Assembly (NCBI RefSeq): GCF_947492965.1
Contig: NZ_CANLOZ010000004.1
Location: forward strand, 1-64,000
Source of the DNA: an uncultured Aquimarina sp.
Lineage (GTDB): Bacteria > Bacteroidota > Bacteroidia > Flavobacteriales > Flavobacteriaceae
DNA length: 64,000 nucleotides
Direction of reading: 5' to 3'
The notes beneath the pieces are model-generated. The model did not search any database. It saw nothing but the letters and a program-made list of their open reading frames with translations, and was not told where the DNA came from. This document shows, piece by piece, positions 9,385-16,873 of the stretch; position 1 is the stretch's first letter; each line of letters begins with the position of its first letter. The position numbers were made by a program, and so were the translations under genes.

Positions 9385-10653
9385 ATGAGAATTCATCATT
9401 TATTTGTTTTTATATTTCTGCTAGCAGGCTATTCCTATGGCCAACAGCTTGACATAGATTTTTCTAGAAATGGTTTGTTAGTATTTAAAGAACTTGGATC
9501 AGAATCATCTCATATCATTGATTTCGATGTTGTTGCCGAAAGCAAGATTAATGTCTTATACGAGGCAGACTCCAAAAAGCATTTGGTACGTTTATATAAA
9601 AACGGTAAGAAGGATACTGATTTTTCGGCTAGAACAGGTAGTTTTAATAATGAGTATACAATACCTGTAGCAATTGATTCTAAAGAAGACGGAAGTGTAT
9701 TGGTGCTATCTAATTTTTGGAATGGGCATAGCTGGATGGTTTCCGTAAATGAATTTTATGAAGATGGTATGATGAATATTGGTTTCGGTAGTAGCGGATT
9801 CTACAAAAAGAATATTATGGATAATTTTGATGATAATTATGGTCAATATATCCATGCTTCTTCTACAGACGAAATAATCGTTGTGGCCAAGGTGCAGCAT
9901 TTTAACGTTAATAGTGCTGCTAAAAAAGAAAAGATTGGGATTCTTAAGCTTTCGGGTGTTGGAGAGACACTATCAGCTGGCTTATATGACGATCATGATT
10001 TTACACTCAATTGTTCTGCAATGGATAATGATCAGTTGTTATTAGCGTATTCTGAATCTATAGATGGAGGACAAGAGCAAGCTACCTATTTGGCAAGTTT
10101 AGATAGTGATCAGATGGCTTATAATAAGTTGGATTGTATTACTATCGAAGAGAATTATCAATCCTTTGATCAGATTATACTATGTAATGAAAAGCTATAC
10201 ACCTCTCAAATGGAAGATGATTCTGAAGGTGTTTATCATATTCGTAAATATGATGTTGATGGTACACCTGATACCTCATTTTATGATAGTGGAAAAATGA
10301 GCTATAGTGCTGATATTTATAACACTAATTTTGTTGTAAATAAAAAAGGAGAAGTGTTTATTATTTCTACAAGTTTGGATAATGAACTTGAAATACTGAT
10401 CAAAAAACTATTAGATACCGGTGAAGTAGATCCTAGCTATGGTATAAATGGTGAAACTTCGATTTATCTTAAGTATCCTATTCTCGATTTAGGGAAGATG
10501 CATTTAGATGATAAAGATGAATTGTATATCTCTGGTTCTATGCGAATCGATGGAGGTTCTTATGGTTTTATATCAAAAGTAAAATTGAATATTCAGCAAT
10601 TAAAAAGAGAAAAATTAGAAAAATTCTTAGACAACTTATTCAAAAAAGAATAG
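9385..10653 (+). CDS. Secreted delta-60-repeat-like beta-propeller protein
   Basis: The protein has 422 residues with a signal peptide (MRIHHLFVFIFLLAGYSYGQ). It contains spaced blocks of the delta-60 type: LVRLYKNGKKDTDFSAR, MSVNEFYEDGMMNIGFGSSG-like and YDVDGTPDTSFYDSGK, where a short strand, a DG turn and a [DN]xxFG tail recur. This suggests a repeat-built propeller. There is no T9SS C-terminal domain; the end is a Lys/Glu-rich helix. Function is unknown. Confidence 0.65.
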   Translation: MRIHHLFVFIFLLAGYSYGQQLDIDFSRNGLLVFKELGSESSHIIDFDVVAESKINVLYEADSKKHLVRLYKNGKKDTDFSARTGSFNNEYTIPVAIDSKEDGSVLVLSNFWNGHSWMVSVNEFYEDGMMNIGFGSSGFYKKNIMDNFDDNYGQYIHASSTDEIIVVAKVQHFNVNSAAKKEKIGILKLSGVGETLSAGLYDDHDFTLNCSAMDNDQLLLAYSESIDGGQEQATYLASLDSDQMAYNKLDCITIEENYQSFDQIILCNEKLYTSQMEDDSEGVYHIRKYDVDGTPDTSFYDSGKMSYSADIYNTNFVVNKKGEVFIISTSLDNELEILIKKLLDTGEVDPSYGINGETSIYLKYPILDLGKMHLDDKDELYISGSMRIDGGSYGFISKVKLNIQQLKREKLEKFLDNLFKKE

Positions 10654-10658
10654 CAAAG

Positions 10659-10919
10659 CTATTTAGATAGCTCTTCTAATCGTTCTCTTTCTGTTTTACT
10701 TAGTTTATCAATACCTTGATCATTTATTTTTTCTAATAAATCGTTGAGCTCCTTTTCCTTTTCAACTTTACTAACGTTATATCGATCATCTACATCTAAT
10801 AAGCCTTCTGGTTTTTTCTGAATATCTTTTTTAAATTCTAAAAACCCTGGTTTAAACCATTTAATGAATACGAAAATCAGAATAATTGCGATTATTAGTG
10901 GTATAGATATAAAACTCAT
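10659..10919 (-). CDS. Small single-pass membrane protein, DUF6576-like tail
   Basis: The protein has 86 residues. Residues 5-21 form one membrane helix, and the rest is a charged cytoplasmic tail. Its end (LEKINDQGIDKLSKTERERLEELS) resembles the short motif found at the C terminus of rhomboid-like proteins of Bacteroidota (DUF6576). It converges with the delta-60-like gene, only 5 bp apart. Function is unknown. Confidence 0.6.
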   Translation of the reverse strand: MSFISIPLIIAIILIFVFIKWFKPGFLEFKKDIQKKPEGLLDVDDRYNVSKVEKEKELNDLLEKINDQGIDKLSKTERERLEELSK

Positions 10920-11016
10920 CAGTTATGATGTTGTTATAGAAGTTCTTGGATTTGTCTCAATGTATTTAGGATTAAAAATATAGAAAAATATAGTATGTTA
11001 TAAGTTTTGTACCATA

Positions 11017-11778
11017 TTATCGTATTTGCTTAATAAAATCTTCCACCGCATCAGCGCCATTTTGGGTTAGATGTTTAATAAAAGCAGATCCAATAATGGC
11101 ACCTTTTGCTGTTTTAGTAGCTTGTAAAAAGGTTTCGTTATTACTAATTCCAAATCCTACGATTTGTGGATTTTTTAATTGAAGCCCTTCGATTCTTTCA
11201 AAATATTCTTGTTGTACATTTCCAAAAGTGTTTTTTGCACCTGTAGTACTTGCAGAACTTACCATATAAATAAACCCATTCGAAACACTATCTATAAAAC
11301 GAATACGTTCTTCAGAAGTTTGTGGAGTAATAAGAAATACATTGATTAATCCATATTTTTCAAAGATTTCTTGGTATTGTTCATGATACTCAGCAACAGG
11401 TAAATCTGGAATGATTAAACCATCAATTCCTATTTCCTGGCATTTTGCGCAGAATGCTTCTACACCATATTGCATCATTGGATTAAAATATCCCATGATG
11501 ATTAACGGAATGGAAACAGTTTCTCTAATATCTTCTAACTGTTCGAAAAGTAATTTGGTGGTCATTCCATTTTTTAAAGCTGCTGTAGAGCTTTCTTGGA
11601 TGGTTGGACCGTCTGCTAAAGGATCACTAAAAGGCAATCCAATTTCGATCATATCTACACCACTTTTTTCTAAATCTTGAATGATTTTTTTTGTGTCATG
11701 TAATGATGGGTATCCTGCCGTAAAGTATATAGATAATAGCTTTTTGTCTTGTGCTAAAGCTGTGTTTATTCTGTTCAT
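11017..11778 (-). CDS. trpA: Tryptophan synthase alpha chain
   Basis: The 253-residue protein has the family's standard length. It splits indole-3-glycerol phosphate into indole and glyceraldehyde 3-phosphate, passing indole to TrpB. Signatures: GVDMIEIGLPFSDPLADGP with the catalytic Glu, DGLIIPDLPVAEY with the catalytic Asp, and GFGISN for phosphate binding. It is the last gene of the trp operon but is separated from trpB by a 380-bp element carrying a GIY-YIG nuclease gene. Confidence 0.97.
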   Translation of the reverse strand: MNRINTALAQDKKLLSIYFTAGYPSLHDTKKIIQDLEKSGVDMIEIGLPFSDPLADGPTIQESSTAALKNGMTTKLLFEQLEDIRETVSIPLIIMGYFNPMMQYGVEAFCAKCQEIGIDGLIIPDLPVAEYHEQYQEIFEKYGLINVFLITPQTSEERIRFIDSVSNGFIYMVSSASTTGAKNTFGNVQQEYFERIEGLQLKNPQIVGFGISNNETFLQATKTAKGAIIGSAFIKHLTQNGADAVEDFIKQIR

Positions 11779-11875
11779 GTTTTTTAATATTGAGTATTTA
11801 GTATAAAGTGTTGAGTAAAAATGACTTTGATATTAAATACAAGCTGTTAATTTTCTTAGATGGTTTATCTTTATT

Positions 11876-11902
11876 TTGTCATCCCAGCGTAGGCTGGGAT
11901 CC
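11876..11902 (+). repeat. REP-like palindrome, left copy
   Basis: TTGTCAT is followed by the hairpin ATCCCAGC-GTAG-GCTGGGATCC. It is the inverted partner of 12230-12256 and lies downstream of the nuclease gene on the minus strand. Confidence 0.8.
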
Positions 11903-11913
11903 ATTCTGTATAT

Positions 11914-12216
11914 TTAATTATACCAATCGGAAGCCAAATCATTCCAAGAAAGATTGTCTTCTTCTATAAGATTAATTTTCCATTGTCTTTTCCAAGTTTT
12001 TAATCTTTTTTCTCTGATAATAGCATCATTTACATACTGATGAGTTTCAAAGTAAACCAATGTATTCAGGTTATACTTTTTTGTAAAGCCGTCAATCAAT
12101 TTGTTTTTATGCTCAAAAACTCTTCTTTCAAGATTGTTAGTCATCCCTATATAAAGTGTTCCGTTTTTCTTGTTTGAAAGAATATATACAGCATATTGAT
12201 GTTCTGGTTTTAGCAT
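11914..12216 (-). CDS. GIY-YIG nuclease superfamily protein (UvrC/URI-type, single domain)
   Basis: The protein has 100 residues, and nearly the whole length is one GIY-YIG domain: YAVYILSNKKNGTLYIGMT (the VYI and LYIG pair), then NNLERRVFEHK with the conserved Arg, FTKKYNLNTLVYFE, and IREKRLKTWKR with the catalytic Glu. Such free-standing domains are frequent in Bacteroidota and have no known cellular role. This one lies between trpB and trpA, inside inverted palindromes, so it is probably the nuclease of a selfish repeat family rather than part of tryptophan synthesis. Confidence 0.9.
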   Translation of the reverse strand: MLKPEHQYAVYILSNKKNGTLYIGMTNNLERRVFEHKNKLIDGFTKKYNLNTLVYFETHQYVNDAIIREKRLKTWKRQWKINLIEEDNLSWNDLASDWYN

Positions 12217-12229
12217 TTTGTTTTATTAT

Positions 12230-12256
12230 GGATTCCAGCCTACGCTGGAATGACAA
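12230..12256 (-). repeat. REP-like palindrome, right copy
   Basis: On the minus strand it reads TTGTCATTCCAGCGTAGGCT, continuing to GGAATCC. It is the inverted partner of 11876-11902 and lies 14 bp upstream of the nuclease start codon. Confidence 0.8.
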
Positions 12257-12378
12257 TTTCTTAATTTTCTTATATAGTTATATTATTTTATTGAGTATTA
12301 AACTATAAAATATGGAAGAAACGAAGTATTCCAGACATTAGAATTTTCACACTAACGACTAAATACTCATTGCTAATT

Positions 12379-13560
12379 TTACAATTTAAAATAATCGATA
12401 TACGTATTTAGATCTTTATCACCTCTTCCGGATAAACTAATCACTACAATATCGTCTGGTTTGAATTTTTTGTCATTAAAAATTGCTAAGGCATGCGATG
12501 TCTCGATAGCCGGAATGATCCCTTCCAACTGAGATAATTCTAAACCAGCGGTCATTGCATCATCATCGGTTACCGAAAAGAACTCTCCACGTCCTGATTT
12601 ATATAAATGCGAATGTAGTGGCCCAACTCCTGGATAATCCAATCCTGCAGAAATAGAATAAGGTTCGGTGATTTGTCCATCAGGAGTTTGCATTAATAAG
12701 GTTTTACATCCATGAATGATTCCTTCTTTACCTAACTGCGAAGTTGCAGCACTTTCACCACTGTTCACTCCTTTTCCGGCGGCTTCTACCGCTATGATCC
12801 CAACACTCGGTTCATCTAAGAAATGATAGTAAGTTCCGGCAGCATTACTTCCTCCACCGATACAGGCTACAACATAATCCGGATTTTCTCTACCTTCTTT
12901 TTCTTTTAACTGCCATTTGATTTCTTCTGAAATAATAGACTGAAAACGAGTTACCATATCAGGGTAGGGATGAGGTCCAATAGCAGAACCTATAATATAG
13001 TGGGTGTCTACTGGATTATTAATCCAATCTCTAATAGCTTCGTTAGTAGCGTCTTTTAAGGTTTTACTACCTGATTTGGCTGGTCGTACTTCCGCACCTA
13101 ACATTTTCATGCGTGCTACATTCGGAGCTTGACGTTTGATATCAATTTCTCCCATATATACGATACACTCGATACCCATTAACGCACAAACAGTTGCTGT
13201 AGCCACACCATGTTGTCCGGCTCCTGTTTCTGCAATGATTCTGTTCTTACCTAATTTTTTGGCAACAAGGATTTGACCAATAGTATTGTTTACTTTATGT
13301 GCTCCTGTGTGATTCAAATCTTCGCGTTTAAGGTACACTTTGGTATTATGTTTTTCCGAAAGTCGTTTCGCATAATACAAAGGTGATGGTCTACCTACAT
13401 AATCGCGTAATAGTTGATCGAACTCTTCTTTAAAAGAAGGTTCGTTCATAATGTCTAAATACGTAGATCGTAATTCTTCTACATTTGGATATAGCATTTC
13501 TGGGATGTATGCTCCACCAAAATCTCCGTAATAACCTTTTTCATTTACTTGATAGCTCAT
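12379..13560 (-). CDS. trpB: Tryptophan synthase beta chain
   Basis: The protein has 393 residues from the ATG at 13560 (MSYQVNEKGYYGDFGGAYIP). The frame is open further upstream only through repeat sequence, so that extension is rejected. It joins indole and serine to form tryptophan with PLP. The PLP lysine is Lys89 in HTGAHKVNNTIGQ, the phosphate loop is CIGGGSNAAGTYYHF, and ETGAGQHGVATA is also conserved. It follows trpF in the operon across about 150 bp of repetitive spacer. Confidence 0.97.
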   Translation of the reverse strand: MSYQVNEKGYYGDFGGAYIPEMLYPNVEELRSTYLDIMNEPSFKEEFDQLLRDYVGRPSPLYYAKRLSEKHNTKVYLKREDLNHTGAHKVNNTIGQILVAKKLGKNRIIAETGAGQHGVATATVCALMGIECIVYMGEIDIKRQAPNVARMKMLGAEVRPAKSGSKTLKDATNEAIRDWINNPVDTHYIIGSAIGPHPYPDMVTRFQSIISEEIKWQLKEKEGRENPDYVVACIGGGSNAAGTYYHFLDEPSVGIIAVEAAGKGVNSGESAATSQLGKEGIIHGCKTLLMQTPDGQITEPYSISAGLDYPGVGPLHSHLYKSGRGEFFSVTDDDAMTAGLELSQLEGIIPAIETSHALAIFNDKKFKPDDIVVISLSGRGDKDLNTYIDYFKL

Positions 13561-13584
13561 TTTATTTTTTGTTTTTGTGTTTTG

Positions 13585-13634
13585 GGCGTGACCTTCGCTC
13601 TCCTCAGGTCGGGCTATCCGTTGCAATTCCTCGT
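13585..13634. repeat. Bacteroidota-type intergenic repeat (GGTCGGGCTATCCG family)
   Basis: The segment GGGCGTGACCTTCGCTC, then GGTCGGGCTATCCGTTGC and CCTCG resembles an intergenic repeat family that is abundant in Bacteroidota genomes. It sits in the trpF-trpB spacer. Family assignment is from memory of its typical core and would need a genome-wide search. Confidence 0.45.
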
Positions 13635-13654
13635 TTTATTTTTCTCTGTTTCTA

Positions 13655-13677
13655 CTTCGACAAGCTCAGTATGACAA
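13655..13677 (-). repeat. REP-like palindrome, single copy
   Basis: On the minus strand it reads TTGTCATACTGAGCTTGTCG. It has the same TTGTCAT head as the repeats at 11876, 12230, 15156 and 15233 but a different stem. It lies in the trpF-trpB spacer. Confidence 0.65.
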
Positions 13678-13710
13678 TTAGAGCAAAACAAATCTCCGGG
13701 ATTTACACTG

Positions 13711-14370
13711 CTATCCCTCACGCATTCTATTTAATTCTTCTTTAAAAATCTTTAATTCCTCGATATTTTTTAATCCTGGTGCTGTTTCAAATTTACTATT
13801 TACATCAATGGCGTAAATGGGTAAATCTGTTTTTAGAATTTCTTTTACTTTTTCAATCTCATCTAATCCAATACCACCACTTAAAATAAAAGGTGTTTCG
13901 GATGGATAGTTGTTTAAAACACTCCAATCAAATGTATATCCATTTCCTCCCTTTTCTTTGCCTTTGGTGTCAAAAAGGAAATAATTTACAATACCTTCAT
14001 AAGGTTGTAGTATTTCAAAATTAAATTGATCTTTGATTGAGAAAACTTTCCATATTTCAATAGATTCAGTATTTTCTGTTTCAGAAAAACACTCCAACTC
14101 AGATTGTAAATCTCTACAATATTGCGGAGATTCGTTTCCGTGCAATTGAATTACCTTAAAATTGTATTTTTTTACTTTCTCAATTACAAAATCTATGGAA
14201 ACATCTACAAAAACTCCTGTTTTTTTTATTTCAGCAGGTAACCTTAGAATGTCTCCATCAAATTTTCTGGGTGATTTTTCATAGAAAATAAAGCCCAAAT
14301 AGTCCGGCTGTAATTCAGCGACTGCTTGCATATTTTCCTGATATTTCATTCCGCAGACTTTTAGCTTCAT
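13711..14370 (-). CDS. trpF: Phosphoribosylanthranilate isomerase
   Basis: The 219-residue TIM-barrel enzyme carries out the Amadori rearrangement of N-(5-phosphoribosyl)anthranilate. The N terminus MKLKVCGMKYQEN carries the catalytic Cys, FIFYEKSPR follows, and FDTKGKEKGGNGYTFDWS carries the Asp. LSGGIG and AIDVNSKFETAPGLKN bind phosphate. It overlaps trpC by 4 bp (ATGA), so translation is coupled. Confidence 0.96.
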   Translation of the reverse strand: MKLKVCGMKYQENMQAVAELQPDYLGFIFYEKSPRKFDGDILRLPAEIKKTGVFVDVSIDFVIEKVKKYNFKVIQLHGNESPQYCRDLQSELECFSETENTESIEIWKVFSIKDQFNFEILQPYEGIVNYFLFDTKGKEKGGNGYTFDWSVLNNYPSETPFILSGGIGLDEIEKVKEILKTDLPIYAIDVNSKFETAPGLKNIEELKIFKEELNRMREG

Positions 14371-15155
14371 GATTGCAATGCTTTTAAGAATTCTATAGCA
14401 CTCTGACCTGGATTTTCTGTTTTCATAAAGTTTTCACCAATAAGAAAACCTTTGTAATCATATTGCTGTAAATCTTTGATAGCTTCGATACTACTAATAC
14501 CACTTTCTGAAACTTTTACAAAGTCATCAGGAATATGTTTGCTAAGTTCTTTGCTGACATCCGTACTAACTTCAAAAGTTTTAAGGTTACGATTATTAAC
14601 TCCGAGCATATCTAAAGATGGCATAATAGATTTTTCTAATTCTTCTAAATTATGCACTTCTAATAATACATCCAGTGATAATTTTTTAGCAAATTCAGAA
14701 AGTGATTTTATTTCATCTCTTGATAGGACTGCAGCGATTAATAGGATAACATCTGCGCCATAAGCTTTGGCTTCTAACAATTGATATTCATCAATAATAA
14801 ATTCTTTACGTAATAAAGGCATCGATGTGGATGCTCTTGCAAGTACTAAATCATCCAAAGATCCTCCAAAATATTTTCCATCCGTAAGTACTGACATTCC
14901 ACATACGCCAGCGGTTTCATATCCAATAGCCACGTCTTGTACACTAACCTTTTGATTAATGACAGCTTTTGAAGGCGATCTACGTTTATGTTCTGCAATA
15001 ATTCCAGTATCACTGTTGAGTAGAGCCTCAGCAAGGGAGTTCCCTTGTCTATTAAATAATACTGAATTTTCTAGTTGTTGAACTGGTATGATACTTTTTC
15101 TAAGTTCAACTTCTTTGTATTTATCGGCAACTATTTTGTCTAGTATGTTCATCAT
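14367..15155 (-). CDS. trpC: Indole-3-glycerol phosphate synthase
   Basis: The protein has 262 residues and closes the ring to indole-3-glycerol phosphate. Signatures: GIIAEHKRRSPSKA (catalytic Glu and Lys), LRKEFIIDEYQLLEAKAYGADVILLI, DVLLEVHNLEELE, LGVNNRNLKTFEVS and SESGISS. It is a single-function enzyme, not fused to TrpF. The start codon directly abuts a paired palindromic repeat that fills the trpD-trpC gap. Confidence 0.97.
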   Translation of the reverse strand: MMNILDKIVADKYKEVELRKSIIPVQQLENSVLFNRQGNSLAEALLNSDTGIIAEHKRRSPSKAVINQKVSVQDVAIGYETAGVCGMSVLTDGKYFGGSLDDLVLARASTSMPLLRKEFIIDEYQLLEAKAYGADVILLIAAVLSRDEIKSLSEFAKKLSLDVLLEVHNLEELEKSIMPSLDMLGVNNRNLKTFEVSTDVSKELSKHIPDDFVKVSESGISSIEAIKDLQQYDYKGFLIGENFMKTENPGQSAIEFLKALQS

Positions 15156-15233
15156 TTGTCATCCTGAACTTGTTTCAGGATCTTATTAATTAATATTCTT
15201 TTTCTAGATTCCAGATCAAGTCTGGAATGACAA
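15156..15233. repeat. Paired REP-like palindromes (REPIN-like) filling the trpD-trpC gap
   Basis: Two palindromes lie in inverted orientation: 15156-15182 (TTGTCATCCTGAACTTGTTT and on) and 15207-15233, which reads TTGTCATTCCAGACTTGATC and on in minus orientation. Both have the TTGTCAT head and a hairpin. They sit between the trpD stop (15240) and the trpC start codon (15155), occupying essentially the whole gap, and would fold in the operon mRNA next to the trpC start. Confidence 0.75.
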
Positions 15234-15239
15234 TTTTCT

Positions 15240-16235
15240 TTAGTTTTTGCTAAGTTCCTGTACTTTTTTTAAGGCTGTTAACCCTTTTCCTGATAGCAAC
15301 GATTCTTTTGCTTTTTCGAAGCCTTCTTTAGGTTGTAATCCTTCCACAGTGGCGATTGCCATACCCGCATTGGCACAAACTACATCATTCTGTGCTTGGG
15401 TACCCTTACCACTCAGGATATTCATGAAAATAGTAGCAGATTCTTCTACGGAATCACCACCAACAATATCTTCCATTTGTAAAGCTTGTACTCCAAAATC
15501 TTCTGGAGTAAGCATTCCTTCGGTATTATTAGATATGGTTTTGGTACTTCCGGTAAGTGAAATTTCGTCATATCCATCTAACGCATGAATAATGGTAAAG
15601 TTTTTATCTGTATTTTGATATAGATATCCGTACATTCTTGCCAGTTCAAGGTTAAAAACTCCAACGATTTGATTCTTTGGAAATGCTGGATTTACCATTG
15701 GTCCTAGCATATTGAAGAACGTTTTTACTCCCAATTCTCTTCGTATCGGAGCTACATTCTTCATGGCAGGATGAAATAGAGGAGCGTGTAGTACACAAAT
15801 TCCAGCTTCATCAATACTTCTTTTCAAAAAGTCTTTGTCATTACTAAACTTAATTCCCAGATGTTCCATCACATTGGAGCTACCACATTTTGAAGAAACT
15901 CCATAATTACCATGTTTAGTAACTTTGATTCCAGCTCCTGCAGAAACAAAAGAGGACAGTGTAGAAATGTTAAAAGTATCTTTTCCATCTCCTCCAGTAC
16001 CACATAGATCTATAGGATTATATTCGCTAAGATCTACTGCGATACATAGTTCTAATAGTGCATCTCTAAAACCTTCTAATTCTTCAACAGTAATGCTACG
16101 CATCATGTACACAGTAAGGAAAGATGCAATTTGGCTTTGATTATAAGCTCCTTGAGAGATATTCACAAGTACTTGTTTTGCCTCTTCTTTAGAGATTGTT
16201 TCGTGATTGATTAATCTATTTAGTAATGCTTTCAT
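15240..16235 (-). CDS. trpD: Anthranilate phosphoribosyltransferase
   Basis: The protein has 331 residues and transfers phosphoribose from PRPP to anthranilate. Signatures: DLCGTGGDGKDTFNISTLSSF (PRPP loop), KHGNYGVSSKCGSSNVMEHLG (substrate binding), HPAMKNVAPIRRELGVKTFFNMLGP and the metal-binding DE of DGYDEISLTG. It is third in the operon after trpE and trpG. Confidence 0.97.
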   Translation of the reverse strand: MKALLNRLINHETISKEEAKQVLVNISQGAYNQSQIASFLTVYMMRSITVEELEGFRDALLELCIAVDLSEYNPIDLCGTGGDGKDTFNISTLSSFVSAGAGIKVTKHGNYGVSSKCGSSNVMEHLGIKFSNDKDFLKRSIDEAGICVLHAPLFHPAMKNVAPIRRELGVKTFFNMLGPMVNPAFPKNQIVGVFNLELARMYGYLYQNTDKNFTIIHALDGYDEISLTGSTKTISNNTEGMLTPEDFGVQALQMEDIVGGDSVEESATIFMNILSGKGTQAQNDVVCANAGMAIATVEGLQPKEGFEKAKESLLSGKGLTALKKVQELSKN

Positions 16236-16277
16236 TGTGTGTTTTGATTTTGTACTTCTTTTTTTGTGTGTCAGATA

Positions 16278-16847
16278 CTAATTATTAATCCAATTTTCTA
16301 ACATCTTTTTTCCATCGGGAGTAAGCACTGATTCCGGATGAAATTGAACTCCTCTTACGTCTAATTCTTTATGTCGGATAGACATAATTTGCCCATTCTC
16401 GTCAAACGAAGTAGCTTCTAGGCAAGAAGGTAGGTCTTTATCTGATACCACCCAAGAGTGATATCGACCAACATCAAAAGAGTCATTGAGTCCTTCAAAA
16501 ATTACTTCGTCAGATACAGTAAGTTTTACTTTTGTAGCAACGCCATGATATACATCATCGAGATTAATAAGACTTCCTCCAAAAACTTCTCCAATTGCTT
16601 GTTGCCCAAGACATACTCCAAAAATACTTTTGGAATCCGCGTAGGTTTTAATGATGTCCTTTAGCAACCCAGCTTCATCAGGAATACCAGGACCTGGAGA
16701 TAGTAATATTTTATCATAAGCAGCTACTTCCTCGATATGTAGTTGGTCATTTCGTTTTACTATCACCTCGCAACCTAGATCCTCTAAATAATGAACTAGG
16801 TTATACACGAATGAATCGTAGTTATCTATTACTAATACTTTTTTCAT
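16278..16847 (-). CDS. trpG: Anthranilate synthase component II (glutamine amidotransferase)
   Basis: The 189-residue class I glutamine amidotransferase supplies ammonia to TrpE. The oxyanion loop is LLSPGPGIPDEAG, the nucleophile elbow is IFGVCLGQQAIGE with catalytic Cys, and GVQFHPESVLTPDG carries the His-Glu pair. This family can also serve folate synthesis (PabA), but placement between trpE and trpD argues for trpG. Confidence 0.96.
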   Translation of the reverse strand: MKKVLVIDNYDSFVYNLVHYLEDLGCEVIVKRNDQLHIEEVAAYDKILLSPGPGIPDEAGLLKDIIKTYADSKSIFGVCLGQQAIGEVFGGSLINLDDVYHGVATKVKLTVSDEVIFEGLNDSFDVGRYHSWVVSDKDLPSCLEATSFDENGQIMSIRHKELDVRGVQFHPESVLTPDGKKMLENWINN

Positions 16848-16873
16848 TTTTTTAGTTAGAGTTTGTAAGCTCT

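Larger units (their letters stand above)
11876..12256 (-). mobile_element. Palindrome-flanked GIY-YIG nuclease element inserted between trpB and trpA
   Basis: The nuclease gene lies between two inverted copies of one palindromic sequence. The left copy is 11876-11902 (TTGTCATCCCAGCGTAGGCT and on). The right copy, 12230-12256, reads TTGTCATTCCAGCGTAGGCT on the minus strand. The copies differ only at two compensating positions within the hairpin stem. The arrangement looks like a REP/REPIN unit with its own nuclease. Mobility is an inference; no target-site duplication could be established by eye. Confidence 0.55.

Noticed and set aside
13561..13626. Upstream extension of trpB by 22 residues
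   Set aside because: The extra codons come from an intergenic repeat. The conserved TrpB N terminus begins at the ATG at 13560.
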